Below, in pieces: positions 9,136 through 17,196 of a DNA stretch of 64,000 nt. Numbering within the stretch: the first letter of the stretch is position 1; every line of letters begins with the position of its first letter. The stretch is taken from positions 62,001-126,000 of the forward strand of contig CALUGA010000001.1 of the NCBI GenBank assembly GCA_944320105.1, given 5' to 3'. This DNA comes from an uncultured Prevotella sp. (GTDB lineage Bacteria > Bacteroidota > Bacteroidia > Bacteroidales > Bacteroidaceae). Position numbers and translations under genes: made by a program. The notes beneath the pieces are model-generated. The model had not been told where the DNA came from, ran no database searches, and was given only the letters and a program-made list of their open reading frames with translations.

Positions 9136-9565
9136 TGTCGTCCGGATTTAGGTAAGTTACTTCGATGTTGGCCCGGCGGAGCAGCTCGATGCCGTCTTCG
9201 AGGCGGTAGTGTTCGGCGTAGACCACGCGCTTGATGCCGGCCTGGATTATGAGCTTGGAGCATTCTATGCAGGGCGAGGCCGTGACGTAGAGCGTGGAGC
9301 CGTCGCTGTTGTTGGAGCTGCGGGCGAGCTTCGTTATGGCGTTGGCCTCGGCGTGGAGCACGTAGGGCTTCGTTATGTTGTTCTCGTCCTCGCAGATGTT
9401 CTCGAACCCGCTTGGCGTGCCGTTGTAGCCGTCGCTTATTATCATCTTGTCTTTCACCACGAGCGCGCCCACCTTGCGCCTCTTGCAGTAGCTGTTCTCG
9501 GCCCAGATGCGCGCCATGCGCAGGTAGCGCAGGTCGAGCAGGTGCTGTTTCTCCTCCTGTGTCAT
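9116..9565 (-). CDS. dCMP deaminase
   Basis: Deaminates dCMP to dUMP to feed thymidylate synthesis, 149 residues. The zinc-binding sites of the cytidine/deoxycytidylate deaminase fold are HAEANAI (catalytic Glu next to the His ligand) and SPCIECSK (two Cys ligands). An N-terminal KRRKVGALVVKDKMIISDGY and NGTPSGFENIC segment is typical of dCMP deaminases. The frame is open far upstream inside the peptidase gene; the real start MTQEEKQHLL overlaps the M3 peptidase stop as ATGA. Confidence 0.93.
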   Translation of the reverse strand: MTQEEKQHLLDLRYLRMARIWAENSYCKRRKVGALVVKDKMIISDGYNGTPSGFENICEDENNITKPYVLHAEANAITKLARSSNNSDGSTLYVTASPCIECSKLIIQAGIKRVVYAEHYRLEDGIELLRRANIEVTYLNPDDNEQEQV

Positions 9566-11655
9566 TGTTGTTTCTGCTTGTTTCGCTTTATGCCGTTGCG
9601 CTTGAGGAGCGCGTCGATGGTTGGCTCTCCGCCCCGGAAACGCTTGTAGAGAGCCATGGGGTGCTCGGTGCCGCCTTTCGACAGTATCTCCTTGCGGAAG
9701 CGGTGTGCCGTGTTGGGGTTGAAGATGCCTTCCTTCTTGAACACGCTGAAGGCGTCGGCATCGAGCACTTCGGCCCATTTGTAGCTGTAGTACCCGGCGG
9801 CATAGCCTCCGGCCATGATGTGGCTGAACTGCACTGTCATGCAGGTGTCGTTGCGCTGTGGCGTCACCATGGCCTTGGCCCAGGCTTTTTTCTCGAACTG
9901 TATGATGTCTTCCGTAAGCGGTTCCTTGCGGGTGTAGTATGCCATGTCGAGCAGGCCGAAGCTCACTTGGCGCATGCATGAGTATGCGGCCATGAAGTTG
10001 CGGCTCTTCACAATGGCCTTGATGAGTTTTTCGGGCAGAGGCTCGCCGGTCTTGTAATGGAAGGCGAAGGTGCTCAGGAACTCCTTCTCCACGGCGTAGT
10101 TTTCCATAAACTGCGACGGCAGCTCCACGAAGTCCCACCACACGTTGGTGCCGCTGAGGCTCTCGAAGCGGGTGTTGGCGAAGATGCCGTGGAGGGCGTG
10201 GCCGAACTCGTGGAGGAATGTCTCCACCTCGCCGAGGGTGAGCAGCGCCGGCTTCTCGGGCGTAGGCTTGGTGAGGTTCATCACTATGCTTACGTGGGGC
10301 CTTACGTTGCGGCCCTTGCGGTCGATCCACTGGCCTTGGTATTCGGTCATCCACGCGCCGCCCTGCTTGCCCTTGCGCGGGAAGAAGTCTGCGTAGAGCA
10401 CGGCCAGGTAGGAACCGTCGGCGTCGGCCACCTCGTATGCCTTGACGTCGGGGTGGTATGTCGGGATGTCTGGGTTTTCCTTGAAGGTTATGCCGTAGAG
10501 GCGCGTGGCCAACCCGAACACGCCTTTTATGACGTTCTTAAGTTCAAGGTAAGGGCGCAGCATCTCTGCGTCCACATTGTATTTCTTCAGTTGCAGCTTG
10601 TGCGAATAGTAGCTTTGGTCCCACGGCTCGGGTTTGAAGCGCACGCCTTCCTTCTTCTTTGCGTAGGCGGTGAGCTGCTTCATCTCTTCCTGTGCTGCCG
10701 GCTTGTATGCCTCTATGAGGTCGTCGAGCAGCTTGTACACGTTCTTGCGCTTGCCGGCCATGCGGCGCTTGAGCACGTAGTCGGCGTAAGTCCTGAAGCC
10801 GAGCAGCTGCGCTATCTCGCGGCGCAGGTTTACGAGCCGCTTGCAGATGTCGAGGTTGTTCTCCGGGTTGTCGTGCAGGCACTCGGTGTTCTTGGCCATA
10901 TACATCTGCCTGCGCAGCTCGCGGTCGTCGGCGTAGGTCATGAAAGGGCTGTAGCTCGGGTAGTCGAGCGTGAACACCCAGCCCTCCTTGCCCTCCTGCG
11001 CGGCCTCTGCCGCCGCGGCCTCGATGGCCGAGTCGGGCAGGCCGGCGAGCTGCTGCCTGTCGGTGATGTGCAGCTTGAAGGCCTTGTTCTCCTTCAGCAG
11101 GTTCTGCGAGAACTGCAGCGAGAGCATGCTGGCCTCCTCGGTGAGCTTGCGCAGGCGCTCCTTGCCTTCGTTGTCGAGCAAGGCTCCGCTGCGCACAAAG
11201 CCCTCGTAGCTGTCGTCGAGCAGCCGCTTCTCTTCGCTTGTGAGCCGGCGGTGGTACTGGTGTACGCGCCTCACGCGCTCGAAGAGGCGCGGGTTGAGGC
11301 GCACGTCGTTGGCGTGCTGCGTGAGCAGTGGCTGCATTTTCTGCGCCAGTGCGTCCATCTCGTCGTTGGTCTCGGCGCTGAGCAGGTTGAAGAACACTGT
11401 CGACACGCGCGAGAGCAGGTCGTAGTAGCCTTCGCGTTCGTCGTCGGTGTTGATTATGGTGTTGTCGAATGTGGGTTTCTCGGGGTTGCTTACGGTTTTC
11501 TCTATCAGCTCGTTGTCGCGCCGTATGCCCTCGATGAACGCTTCCTCGAAGTCGGCGATGGTTATCCGGTCGAACGGCACGGTGTCGTGTGGGGTGCCGT
11601 ATGGTTCAAAGAAAGGGTTTTTGCGCTGTGTATTTTCGTTGTTGTTCTCGCCCAT
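9562..11655 (-). CDS. dcp: M3 family peptidase (peptidyl-dipeptidase Dcp / oligopeptidase A type)
   Basis: Zinc metallopeptidase of 697 residues, the normal size for M3 enzymes. The catalytic motif HEFGHALH (two zinc-binding His and the catalytic Glu) lies in the last third, preceded by TLGEVETFL; the third zinc ligand is the Glu in FVELPSQFMENY. There is no signal peptide, so it probably degrades peptides in the cytoplasm. The start MGENNNENTQRKNPFFEPY is preferred over one nine codons upstream. It heads the four-gene leftward operon; minus-strand TATATTTG (11681-11688) is a likely -7 box. Confidence 0.92.
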   Translation of the reverse strand: MGENNNENTQRKNPFFEPYGTPHDTVPFDRITIADFEEAFIEGIRRDNELIEKTVSNPEKPTFDNTIINTDDEREGYYDLLSRVSTVFFNLLSAETNDEMDALAQKMQPLLTQHANDVRLNPRLFERVRRVHQYHRRLTSEEKRLLDDSYEGFVRSGALLDNEGKERLRKLTEEASMLSLQFSQNLLKENKAFKLHITDRQQLAGLPDSAIEAAAAEAAQEGKEGWVFTLDYPSYSPFMTYADDRELRRQMYMAKNTECLHDNPENNLDICKRLVNLRREIAQLLGFRTYADYVLKRRMAGKRKNVYKLLDDLIEAYKPAAQEEMKQLTAYAKKKEGVRFKPEPWDQSYYSHKLQLKKYNVDAEMLRPYLELKNVIKGVFGLATRLYGITFKENPDIPTYHPDVKAYEVADADGSYLAVLYADFFPRKGKQGGAWMTEYQGQWIDRKGRNVRPHVSIVMNLTKPTPEKPALLTLGEVETFLHEFGHALHGIFANTRFESLSGTNVWWDFVELPSQFMENYAVEKEFLSTFAFHYKTGEPLPEKLIKAIVKSRNFMAAYSCMRQVSFGLLDMAYYTRKEPLTEDIIQFEKKAWAKAMVTPQRNDTCMTVQFSHIMAGGYAAGYYSYKWAEVLDADAFSVFKKEGIFNPNTAHRFRKEILSKGGTEHPMALYKRFRGGEPTIDALLKRNGIKRNKQKQQ

Positions 11656-11819
11656 AAGTCGTTGGTTTCTTTGGAGATGCAAATATAAAAATAAAAGGTG
11701 TAATTAACGAACAATTCACGAAGATTAACGGAGCGGACGGCTGTTGCGGGCCGTTTCCGGCTGCCACAGCTGGGGCTTTTGAGGTCTTGGTGGAGCTTGG
11801 TGAATGGCAGTGCGCAGAG

Positions 11820-11920
11820 GGTGGCTTTGCAAAACGTGCCGTTTGGGCTTGCAAAACGGCACGTTTTGCGTCCTGAAACGGCCTGTTTTGCAAGCCCAAA
11901 CGGCACGTTTTGTAAAGCCA
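11820..11920. repeat. Modular intergenic repeat, array 2
   Basis: Four half-palindromic modules in about 100 bases: CAAAACGTGCCGTTTGGGCTT, its inverse CAAAACGGCACGTTTTG, GAAACGGCCTGTTTTG and AAGCCCAAACGGCACGTTTTG. The outer modules are inverted copies of each other. The gap 11656-12014 holds no gene. Confidence 0.65.
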
Positions 11921-12014
11921 CTGAAAATCAATGGGTTACAAGGCTGGTTCGGAATGCGTGTGAAAGGGCTTGAAACGGCACTCTGTCGAGGGTTGCGTGA
12001 GGGCTGCGGCGATG

Positions 12015-12695
12015 CTACGCGAGGGCCTCGCGTAGCCGTTCGAGTGCCGGAATTATGATGATGCCGCGGCCTTGCTCAATCAGTCCGGCGCTGCGCATGG
12101 CCTTCAGCGCGTGGGATACGTTGAGGCGGCTGTCGTTCACTTCGGCTGCCAGGCGATCCATAAGTATGTTCACCACCTTGCGCCCGTGGGCGGTGAGGCA
12201 GCGGGCGGCCACGAAGCGGGCTATGCGGCGGCGCAGGTCGGCGGGCGGGGCGAGCCATGGCTGCGAGGCGGCGCGCTGCGCCTCGGTGGCAAGGAGGTTG
12301 AGCAGGTTGAGCCTGAAGGCCATGAACTCCTCGCATAGGCGCGCCACCTCCACCTTGTCGATGGCTATGAGGTTGGCGTCGGTGAGGGTGGTGAACGTGG
12401 CCATGCGCTCCTGATGGAGGCCAAATAGGCGTTCGGGTTCCATTATGTATGGCGGTGCTATCTCCTCGCTTATGGTGTAGGCCCCGTCGGCAGAGGCCGT
12501 GACGGCTTGCAGCCGCCCTCCTGCCAGCATCAGCAGGCGGCCTCCGGCGTCGCCCCTGCGGGCAGCTTCCGTGCCTGCGGGCAGTTTCATGAAGTCGAAC
12601 TTGGTGTGGCCTGCCAGTCGCTCCAGCTCTTCGTGACCCATGCCTTTGAAGAGCGGGAAGCCCAGCAGCGTGTCGAATAGTCTTAGGGTGGGCAT
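12015..12695 (-). CDS. Crp/Fnr family transcriptional regulator
   Basis: 226 residues. N-terminal cyclic-nucleotide-binding-like beta roll (PLFKGMGHEELERLAGHTKF; RLLMLAGGRLQAVTASADGA), a long dimer helix, and a C-terminal winged helix with recognition region LAAEVNDSRLNVSHALKAMR. No FNR-type cysteine cluster is visible, so an oxygen-sensing Fe-S cluster is unlikely. It lies 4 bases downstream of apbE in the same direction and is probably cotranscribed with it. The inducing signal is not readable. Confidence 0.88.
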   Translation of the reverse strand: MPTLRLFDTLLGFPLFKGMGHEELERLAGHTKFDFMKLPAGTEAARRGDAGGRLLMLAGGRLQAVTASADGAYTISEEIAPPYIMEPERLFGLHQERMATFTTLTDANLIAIDKVEVARLCEEFMAFRLNLLNLLATEAQRAASQPWLAPPADLRRRIARFVAARCLTAHGRKVVNILMDRLAAEVNDSRLNVSHALKAMRSAGLIEQGRGIIIIPALERLREALA

Positions 12696-12699
12696 CGGC

Positions 12700-13746
12700 C
12701 TATTTCCTGATTTTGTCTCTCAGCGAGGGCGAGAACCACACTTGGTTGTTTCCCTTGTCGTCGGAGTAGATGAAATAGGCCATCAGCTCGGGGTGCTCGG
12801 CAAGTATTGTCTGCGCCCTCTCAAGCCCGAGCACCATGAAAGCCGTGGCGTATGCGTCGGCCGTGGCGCAGTCGTCGGCCAGCACTGTGGATGAAAGAAT
12901 GTTGTGCTGCACGGGATATCCCGTGTGGGGGTCGATGGTGTGGGCGTACTTCTTGCCGTCCTTGTAGTAGAAGTTGCGGTAGTTGCCGCTTGTGGCCATG
13001 GCCTTGTCGGTGACGTTGAGTACGGTCTGCACCTCCTGGTTGGTGCTGAGCGAGTCGTCAGTGGGCTTGGTGACGCCGATGCGCCACGGCACCCTGCGCT
13101 CGCTCACGCCCTTTGTCACTATCTCGCCGCCTATCTCTACCATGAAGTTTTCCACGCCACGGCTGCGCAGGTAGGCCGCCACCACGTCGCTGCCAAAGCC
13201 CTTGGCTATGGCGCTGCAGTCGAGCATGAGGCGCGGGTCGGCCTTTACCACGCGCCTGCCGCTGAGCCTCACCTTGTCGAAGCCCACGAAGCTGCGCAGC
13301 GAGTCGATGGCCCGGGGCGTAGGCTCCGTGCCTTGCTTGAAGCCGAAGCCCCACGCGTTTACCAGCGGAGCCACGGTGATGTCGAACGCGCCGCCCGTCT
13401 CGCGGGCCACGTCTTCTGCGAGGCGGAACACCCGCGTGAACAGCTCGTCGGCCTCTACAGGCTCGCCCCTGTTTACTGCGGAGATGATGGAGTTGGGGTT
13501 GAAGGGCGAGAGCGACGCGTCTACGCGCTGCAGCTCGGCCTTTATCCCGGCGTGGAGGTCGGAGTCCGACTGGTAGGTGATGTTGTAAACAGTGCCGAAC
13601 ACCATGCCGGAGTTGTGGCGGTAGGGTGCTGACGGTTGGTGCCTCACGATGAGCATCACGCCTGCCACGAGCGCAGCCAGCACGGCCAACTGCCATGCCG
13701 TGCGCCGCTTGCGCCTCTGTGGGTCTTGCGCCTGAGTGCTTGCCAT
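12700..13746 (-). CDS. apbE: FAD:protein FMN transferase ApbE
   Basis: Attaches FMN covalently to Thr/Ser of flavoproteins such as NqrB/NqrC and RnfG/RnfD, outside the inner membrane. It has 348 residues with an N-terminal signal-anchor after a basic start (RRKRRTAWQLAVLAALVAGV). Family motifs are present: MVFGTVYNITY, LDCSAIAKGFGSDVVA (nucleotide and Mg binding), MVEIGGEIVTKG, and HTIDPHTGYPVQ near the C-terminus with the Thr/Asp Mg ligands. Confidence 0.94.
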   Translation of the reverse strand: MASTQAQDPQRRKRRTAWQLAVLAALVAGVMLIVRHQPSAPYRHNSGMVFGTVYNITYQSDSDLHAGIKAELQRVDASLSPFNPNSIISAVNRGEPVEADELFTRVFRLAEDVARETGGAFDITVAPLVNAWGFGFKQGTEPTPRAIDSLRSFVGFDKVRLSGRRVVKADPRLMLDCSAIAKGFGSDVVAAYLRSRGVENFMVEIGGEIVTKGVSERRVPWRIGVTKPTDDSLSTNQEVQTVLNVTDKAMATSGNYRNFYYKDGKKYAHTIDPHTGYPVQHNILSSTVLADDCATADAYATAFMVLGLERAQTILAEHPELMAYFIYSDDKGNNQVWFSPSLRDKIRK

Positions 13747-13754
13747 AGCTTGGT

Positions 13755-14450
13755 TTAAATGTCGATTATTACGTTGAAGTTGGCGCCGATGCGCGTGTCG
13801 CCGGCCTTGCCGTAGCCCGGCACGTACCAGGTGTTGCCAACGCTGCTGTCCGTGTGGGCAAGGCGCATCTTGTATCTTACGCTCCAGCCGAGGTGGAGCG
13901 GCCCCCAGAGCCTTGTGTCAAGCCCCAGCACCACCTCTGCCCAGTGCTGGTTGCACTTGTCGCCGCTAACGCTGAAGCCCGCGTCCCAGCCCCACACGGG
14001 GTCTTGGAAGGTGGGCCTGGATATGTCTACCTTGTACGATGTGAAGGCGTAGCGCAGCCCGGCGTACAGCCTGTTGGCCGAGTGCTTGTTCTTGAGCAGG
14101 TTGAGGTCGCAGCCAATGCGGAAGTAGGGAGCTTCCGTCTTGTAGTATATCTCTGTCACTTCGTCGTCGTGTTCGGCCATGCCGTAGCCCACCTCCACTA
14201 TCGGGAAGTACTGGTTGTGCAGGTTGAGGCGCACCGCCGCCTCGTATTCGCCGTAGTCGCTGAGTGCCAGTATCACGGGGCCTGCGGCGTCGAACGACAC
14301 GGCAAAACCGTTAAGCAGCGGCACCGAGTCCTTTGCTATGGTGAAGAGCTTGCCCTGGGCGTCGGCGCGCAGCCCTGCCATGAGCAGCGCGGCGCTAAGG
14401 GCGAGCCTTGAGATAAAGGTGGAAATGTTCTGTCGAAGCGTCATAGTCAA
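13755..14450 (-). CDS. DUF6048 family secreted protein
   Basis: 231 residues. A signal peptide (FISRLALSAALLMAGLRADA, cut after ADAQ) precedes a beta-rich region with alternating aromatic strands (FPIVEVGYGMAEHDDE; RLYAGLRYAFTSYKVD; LGWSVRYKMRLAH) that ends in a strand, as in a small outer-membrane beta-barrel. It resembles the Bacteroidales DUF6048 family, usually paired with DUF6452 as here. The start lies 56 bases inside the DUF6452 gene. The function is unknown. Confidence 0.7.
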   Translation of the reverse strand: MTMTLRQNISTFISRLALSAALLMAGLRADAQGKLFTIAKDSVPLLNGFAVSFDAAGPVILALSDYGEYEAAVRLNLHNQYFPIVEVGYGMAEHDDEVTEIYYKTEAPYFRIGCDLNLLKNKHSANRLYAGLRYAFTSYKVDISRPTFQDPVWGWDAGFSVSGDKCNQHWAEVVLGLDTRLWGPLHLGWSVRYKMRLAHTDSSVGNTWYVPGYGKAGDTRIGANFNVIIDI

Positions 14451-14859
14451 CGTGTTGTTTGTTTACCGCAATGGAGTCGATGGCGTTGCGCGTCCACCTC
14501 ACGGCAGTGATGTAGTGGAAGAACGATATGTTGCAGTCTACCGACTCGAAGTGCGGATAGTTGTCTTTCCTTACGTAGACCGTGTCGATTGATGTGTTGA
14601 GGAGCGTGTCGGTGATGTAGAAGAAGAGCGTGTCCTCCGGGTCGGTGTAACTTATTGGCAGCTCGAACGATGTGGTGTTTACGCTCCGGTTGAGCAATAC
14701 GCTGTCCGTGCCGTCGCGCCTTGTGGTGGTTATGGTGAGCGTGTCGCGCAGCGTGTCGCGCTCGCCGCCCGCCTTGTGCAGGCCATACGAGGTGTAGACG
14801 GTGTTCTGCACGGGGCAGTCTACCGACGAGCAGGCGGCTGCGGTGAGCGTGGCCGCCAT
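14395..14859 (-). CDS. DUF6452 family lipoprotein
   Basis: 154 residues from the ATG at 14859: MAATLTAAACSSVDCP has a lipobox (TAAAC). The mature part contains YTSYGLHKAGGERDTLRDTL and DTLFFYITDTLLNTSIDTVY, as in the DUF6452 family that accompanies DUF6048. The n-region from this ATG is unusually short. The frame is open upstream through a basic stretch (HRKPGRGGRLQAAFL) back to a CTG overlapping the glycosyltransferase stop, so the true start may be a non-ATG codon further up. Confidence 0.65.
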   Translation of the reverse strand: MAATLTAAACSSVDCPVQNTVYTSYGLHKAGGERDTLRDTLTITTTRRDGTDSVLLNRSVNTTSFELPISYTDPEDTLFFYITDTLLNTSIDTVYVRKDNYPHFESVDCNISFFHYITAVRWTRNAIDSIAVNKQHVDYDASTEHFHLYLKARP

Positions 14860-14927
14860 GAGGAATGCCGCCTGGAGCCTGCCGCCGCGGCCCGGTTTGC
14901 GGTGGCTTGGGCTGCCTGCTGCCGTAT

Positions 14928-15905
14928 TCAGTCGTTTTTCCTGTTGTCTTTGCACCTTATTTCCTCCTCTATCTGGTAGTCGTTCCTGCTTGTTGAGTTG
15001 CGGCTGATGAGGTCGCCGAGGAAGCCGGCGAGGAACAGCTGCGTGCCTATCATCATCATCGTGAGGGCGATGTAGAAGTATGGCGAGTCGGTGATGAGAC
15101 GCTGCGGCACACCGTTGGCAAGGGCGCAGAGCTTGTCGATGCCGAGGAGGGCGGCCGAGATGAAGCCTATCATGAACATTATCGTGCCAAGGAAGCCGAA
15201 CACGTGCATCGGCTTGCGGCCGAAGCTGCTCAGGAACCAGAGCGTGATGAGGTCGAGGTAGCCGTTGAAGAAGCGGTTGAGTCCGAACTTGGTCTTGCCG
15301 TACTTGCGCGCCCTGTGCCTCACAACCTTCTCGCCTATGCGGTTGAAACCGGCGTTCTTGGCCAGGTATGGGATGTAGCGGTGCATCTCGCCGTAAACCT
15401 CTATGTTCTTCACCACCTCCTTGCGGTATGCCTTCAGGCCGCAGTTGAAGTCGTGGAGGTTCTTTATCCCGCTTATCTTGCGGGCCGTGGCGTTGAACAG
15501 CTTGGTGGGTATGGTCTTCGAGAGCGGGTCGTAGCGTTTCTTCTTGTAGCCCGACACGAGGTCGTAGCCCTCCTCCTTTATCATGCGGTAAAGCTCGGGT
15601 ATCTCGTCGGGCGAGTCCTGCATGTCGGCGTCCATGGTTATCACCACGTCGCCCTGTGCCTGCGCGAAGCCGCAGTGCAGGGCCGGGCTCTTGCCATAGT
15701 TGCGCCTGAACTTGATGCCGCGCACGCACTCCGACTCGCGGCTGAGGCGTTCTATCACGTCCCAGGAGTGGTCGGTGGAGCCGTCGTTGACGAATATCAC
15801 CTCGTAGGTGAACTTGTTTTCTTTCATCACCCGCTCAATCCAGGCGAAGAGTTCGGGAAGCGATTCTTCCTCGTTGAATAAAGGTACTACGACAGATATG
15901 TCCAT
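14928..15905 (-). CDS. Family 2 glycosyltransferase, polyprenyl-phosphate type
   Basis: 325 residues. GT-A domain at about 1-210: DISVVVPLFNEEESLPELF start, VNDGSTDHSWDVI, and the metal-binding TMDADMQDSPDEIPEL. Two membrane segments follow (about 230-255 and 270-292), then a basic tail. This is the layout of GtrB/ArnC/DPM1-like enzymes that put a sugar on undecaprenyl phosphate at the cytoplasmic membrane. It follows the DUF4199 gene with a 24-base gap. The donor sugar is unknown. Confidence 0.88.
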   Translation of the reverse strand: MDISVVVPLFNEEESLPELFAWIERVMKENKFTYEVIFVNDGSTDHSWDVIERLSRESECVRGIKFRRNYGKSPALHCGFAQAQGDVVITMDADMQDSPDEIPELYRMIKEEGYDLVSGYKKKRYDPLSKTIPTKLFNATARKISGIKNLHDFNCGLKAYRKEVVKNIEVYGEMHRYIPYLAKNAGFNRIGEKVVRHRARKYGKTKFGLNRFFNGYLDLITLWFLSSFGRKPMHVFGFLGTIMFMIGFISAALLGIDKLCALANGVPQRLITDSPYFYIALTMMMIGTQLFLAGFLGDLISRNSTSRNDYQIEEEIRCKDNRKND

Positions 15906-15929
15906 TTGGGTTTGTTGTTTGCTTTGGGG

Positions 15930-16481
15930 TTATTGTTGCTTGCTGCCCGGCAGGGCCTTCCTCTTGAGTATGGCGGCTACCGGCAGGCTCAGCACTATGC
16001 CGCAGGTGACGTTCATGCTGAGTATGTTGAGCACTATGTAGATGGGGTCGGTCTGCGCCATCTCGCTTATGGCTTGCTGCATCTGCTGCTTGCTCATGCC
16101 GTAGGCTTCGAGCATGGCGGCAGCCTCGGGTGTGTCGGTGAGGGCGGTGTAGGCGCTTACAAGGTGGCCGCCATCGATGTAGGCGAAGTAAACGTACTGC
16201 GCCAGGGCCATGAGCAGCGATGCGTAAAGGAACATCAGGATGTAGTAGGCGGCCGCGCGGCGGAACGAGATGAGGCCGTTCCGTGCATTGTTGCGGAACT
16301 TAGCGAGCCTCACTGCGGCGAACACGGGCGACAGCACGGCCAGGAGCGCGCCTGCAAGCCCCATCAGCGGCGACGTAAGCCCGCCTATGTAGAGCGCGAA
16401 GCTGGCTATCCAGACCACGCCGAGGTAAGCCCCGTCTACGCGGGCGAAAGCCTTCAGCTGTTGGTATTCTTCGGGAGTCAT
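15930..16481 (-). CDS. DUF4199 domain membrane protein
   Basis: 183 residues with four predicted membrane segments: GVVWIASFALYIGGL, a second at about 40-60 (GLAGALLAVLSPVFAAV), one around FMFLYASLLMALAQYVYFAY and one near the C-terminus (MNVTCGIVLSLPVAAIL). DUF4199 proteins of this size are common directly before a GT2 glycosyltransferase in Bacteroidota, as here. No enzymatic motif is visible. Confidence 0.75.
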   Translation of the reverse strand: MTPEEYQQLKAFARVDGAYLGVVWIASFALYIGGLTSPLMGLAGALLAVLSPVFAAVRLAKFRNNARNGLISFRRAAAYYILMFLYASLLMALAQYVYFAYIDGGHLVSAYTALTDTPEAAAMLEAYGMSKQQMQQAISEMAQTDPIYIVLNILSMNVTCGIVLSLPVAAILKRKALPGSKQQ

Positions 16482-16579
16482 TGTCTTTCCTTCTCTTCTT
16501 TATCAAGTGCAAAAGTACTCAATTTATCACATATATAAAGGTATTGCATGGCCTTTTTTGATTTTTTTTGTGATAAAAC

Positions 16580-16610
16580 TTTGCCCGGTGGCAAAAAATG
16601 CGTACCTTTG
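16580..16610 (+). promoter_or_regulatory. Promoter of the SRP RNA - tRNA-Thr unit
   Basis: TTTG (16580-16583), exactly 19 bases, then TACCTTTG (16603-16610): a perfect Bacteroidota sigma-ABfr promoter about 10 bases before the SRP RNA. Confidence 0.88.
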
Positions 16611-16619
16611 CACTCGCTT

Positions 16620-16724
16620 TTACACGGGCAAGTCTTGCACGGCCAGCTCCCTTCGAATCCTCCAGGACGGGAACGTAGCAAAGGTAGTTGGTTGTAGCGG
16701 CGCGATGCAAGTAGCTTGCCCACC
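16620..16724 (+). ncRNA. ffs: Signal recognition particle RNA (short bacterial type)
   Basis: About 100 nucleotides that fold into a single rod. GGGCAAG (16626-16632) pairs with CTTGCCC (about 16715-16721), and CTTGCA pairs with TGCAAG just inside. The apical domain holds the conserved asymmetric-loop sequence CCAGGACGGGAACGTAGCA, as in domain IV of SRP RNA, which binds Ffh. A perfect promoter lies directly upstream, and tRNA-Thr begins two bases after the rod, so the two are probably processed from one transcript. Confidence 0.88.
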
Positions 16725-16725
16725 C

Positions 16726-16802
16726 GCCTCTTTAGCTCAGTTGGCCAGAGCACGTGATTTGTAATCTCGGGGTCGTTGGTTCGAATCCGACAAGAGGCTC
16801 CA
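16726..16802 (+). tRNA. tRNA-Thr (anticodon TGT)
   Basis: Acceptor arms GCCTCTT / AAGAGGC, D-arm GCTC/GAGC, anticodon loop TTTGTAA giving anticodon TGT (codon ACA), T-arm GTTGG TTCGAAT CCGAC, and an encoded 3' TCCA. The anticodon stem carries one T-T mismatch. Confidence 0.95.
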
Positions 16803-16807
16803 CCATC

Positions 16808-16833
16808 AAGGAGGCAAGTTGCCTCCTTTTTTC
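16808..16833 (+). terminator. Terminator of the SRP RNA - tRNA-Thr unit
   Basis: GGAGGCAA / TTGCCTCC stem followed directly by a run of T, six bases after the tRNA-Thr CCA. Confidence 0.9.
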
Positions 16834-16935
16834 GTTTCCATGGAATCTTCGTTGGTTGCTTGCGGGCGCGGGGCCGCTGCTGCATTGCGCGGCGGCTGTG
16901 GGCTTGTGCCGGGCTGCTTGTGGGTTTATATGGGG

Positions 16936-16971
16936 TAAAAAATAAAACCCTGCCGCTTGCGCGAACAGGGC
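16936..16971 (-). terminator. Orphaned minus-strand terminator left of the element
   Basis: On the minus strand GCCCTG - loop - CAGGG is followed by TTTTATTTTTT. No minus-strand gene ends here now. It is best explained as the original terminator of tRNA-Phe, separated from that tRNA by the 13-kb insertion. Confidence 0.6.
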
Positions 16972-17115
16972 TAATGAAAGGAGGAGTGGTACCACCAGTA
17001 CTATTAAAGTTAAATTTCAATCAAACAGATTTCATTGAATTAATTACTAATACACTATGTATCAAGCATTTTTAATTCTATTAAATACAGCATGATTTAA
17101 TTCAACACAAGTTTT

Positions 17116-17138
17116 ATAGGTAACTTTATAGGTAACTT
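17116..17138 (+). repeat. Left 23-bp direct repeat of the element
   Basis: Two tandem ATAGGTAACTT units separated by one base; the matching copy at 30208-30230 differs at one position. A further partial unit (ATAGTAACTTTG) follows at about 17150. Probably arm-type binding sites for the integrase. Confidence 0.7.
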
Positions 17139-17196
17139 TTGGAAAAACATAGTAACTTTGCAGTCGTAACATTATCCATCATTAAACGATTGAGCT

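Noticed and set aside
9566-10354. N-terminal extension of the dCMP deaminase frame
   Set aside because: Lies in another frame of the M3 peptidase gene and lacks homology; the ATGA overlap start at 9565 is far better.
10057-11688. 543-codon plus-strand frame opposite the M3 peptidase
   Set aside because: His/Leu/Val-rich low-complexity translation typical of the reverse complement of a GC-rich gene.
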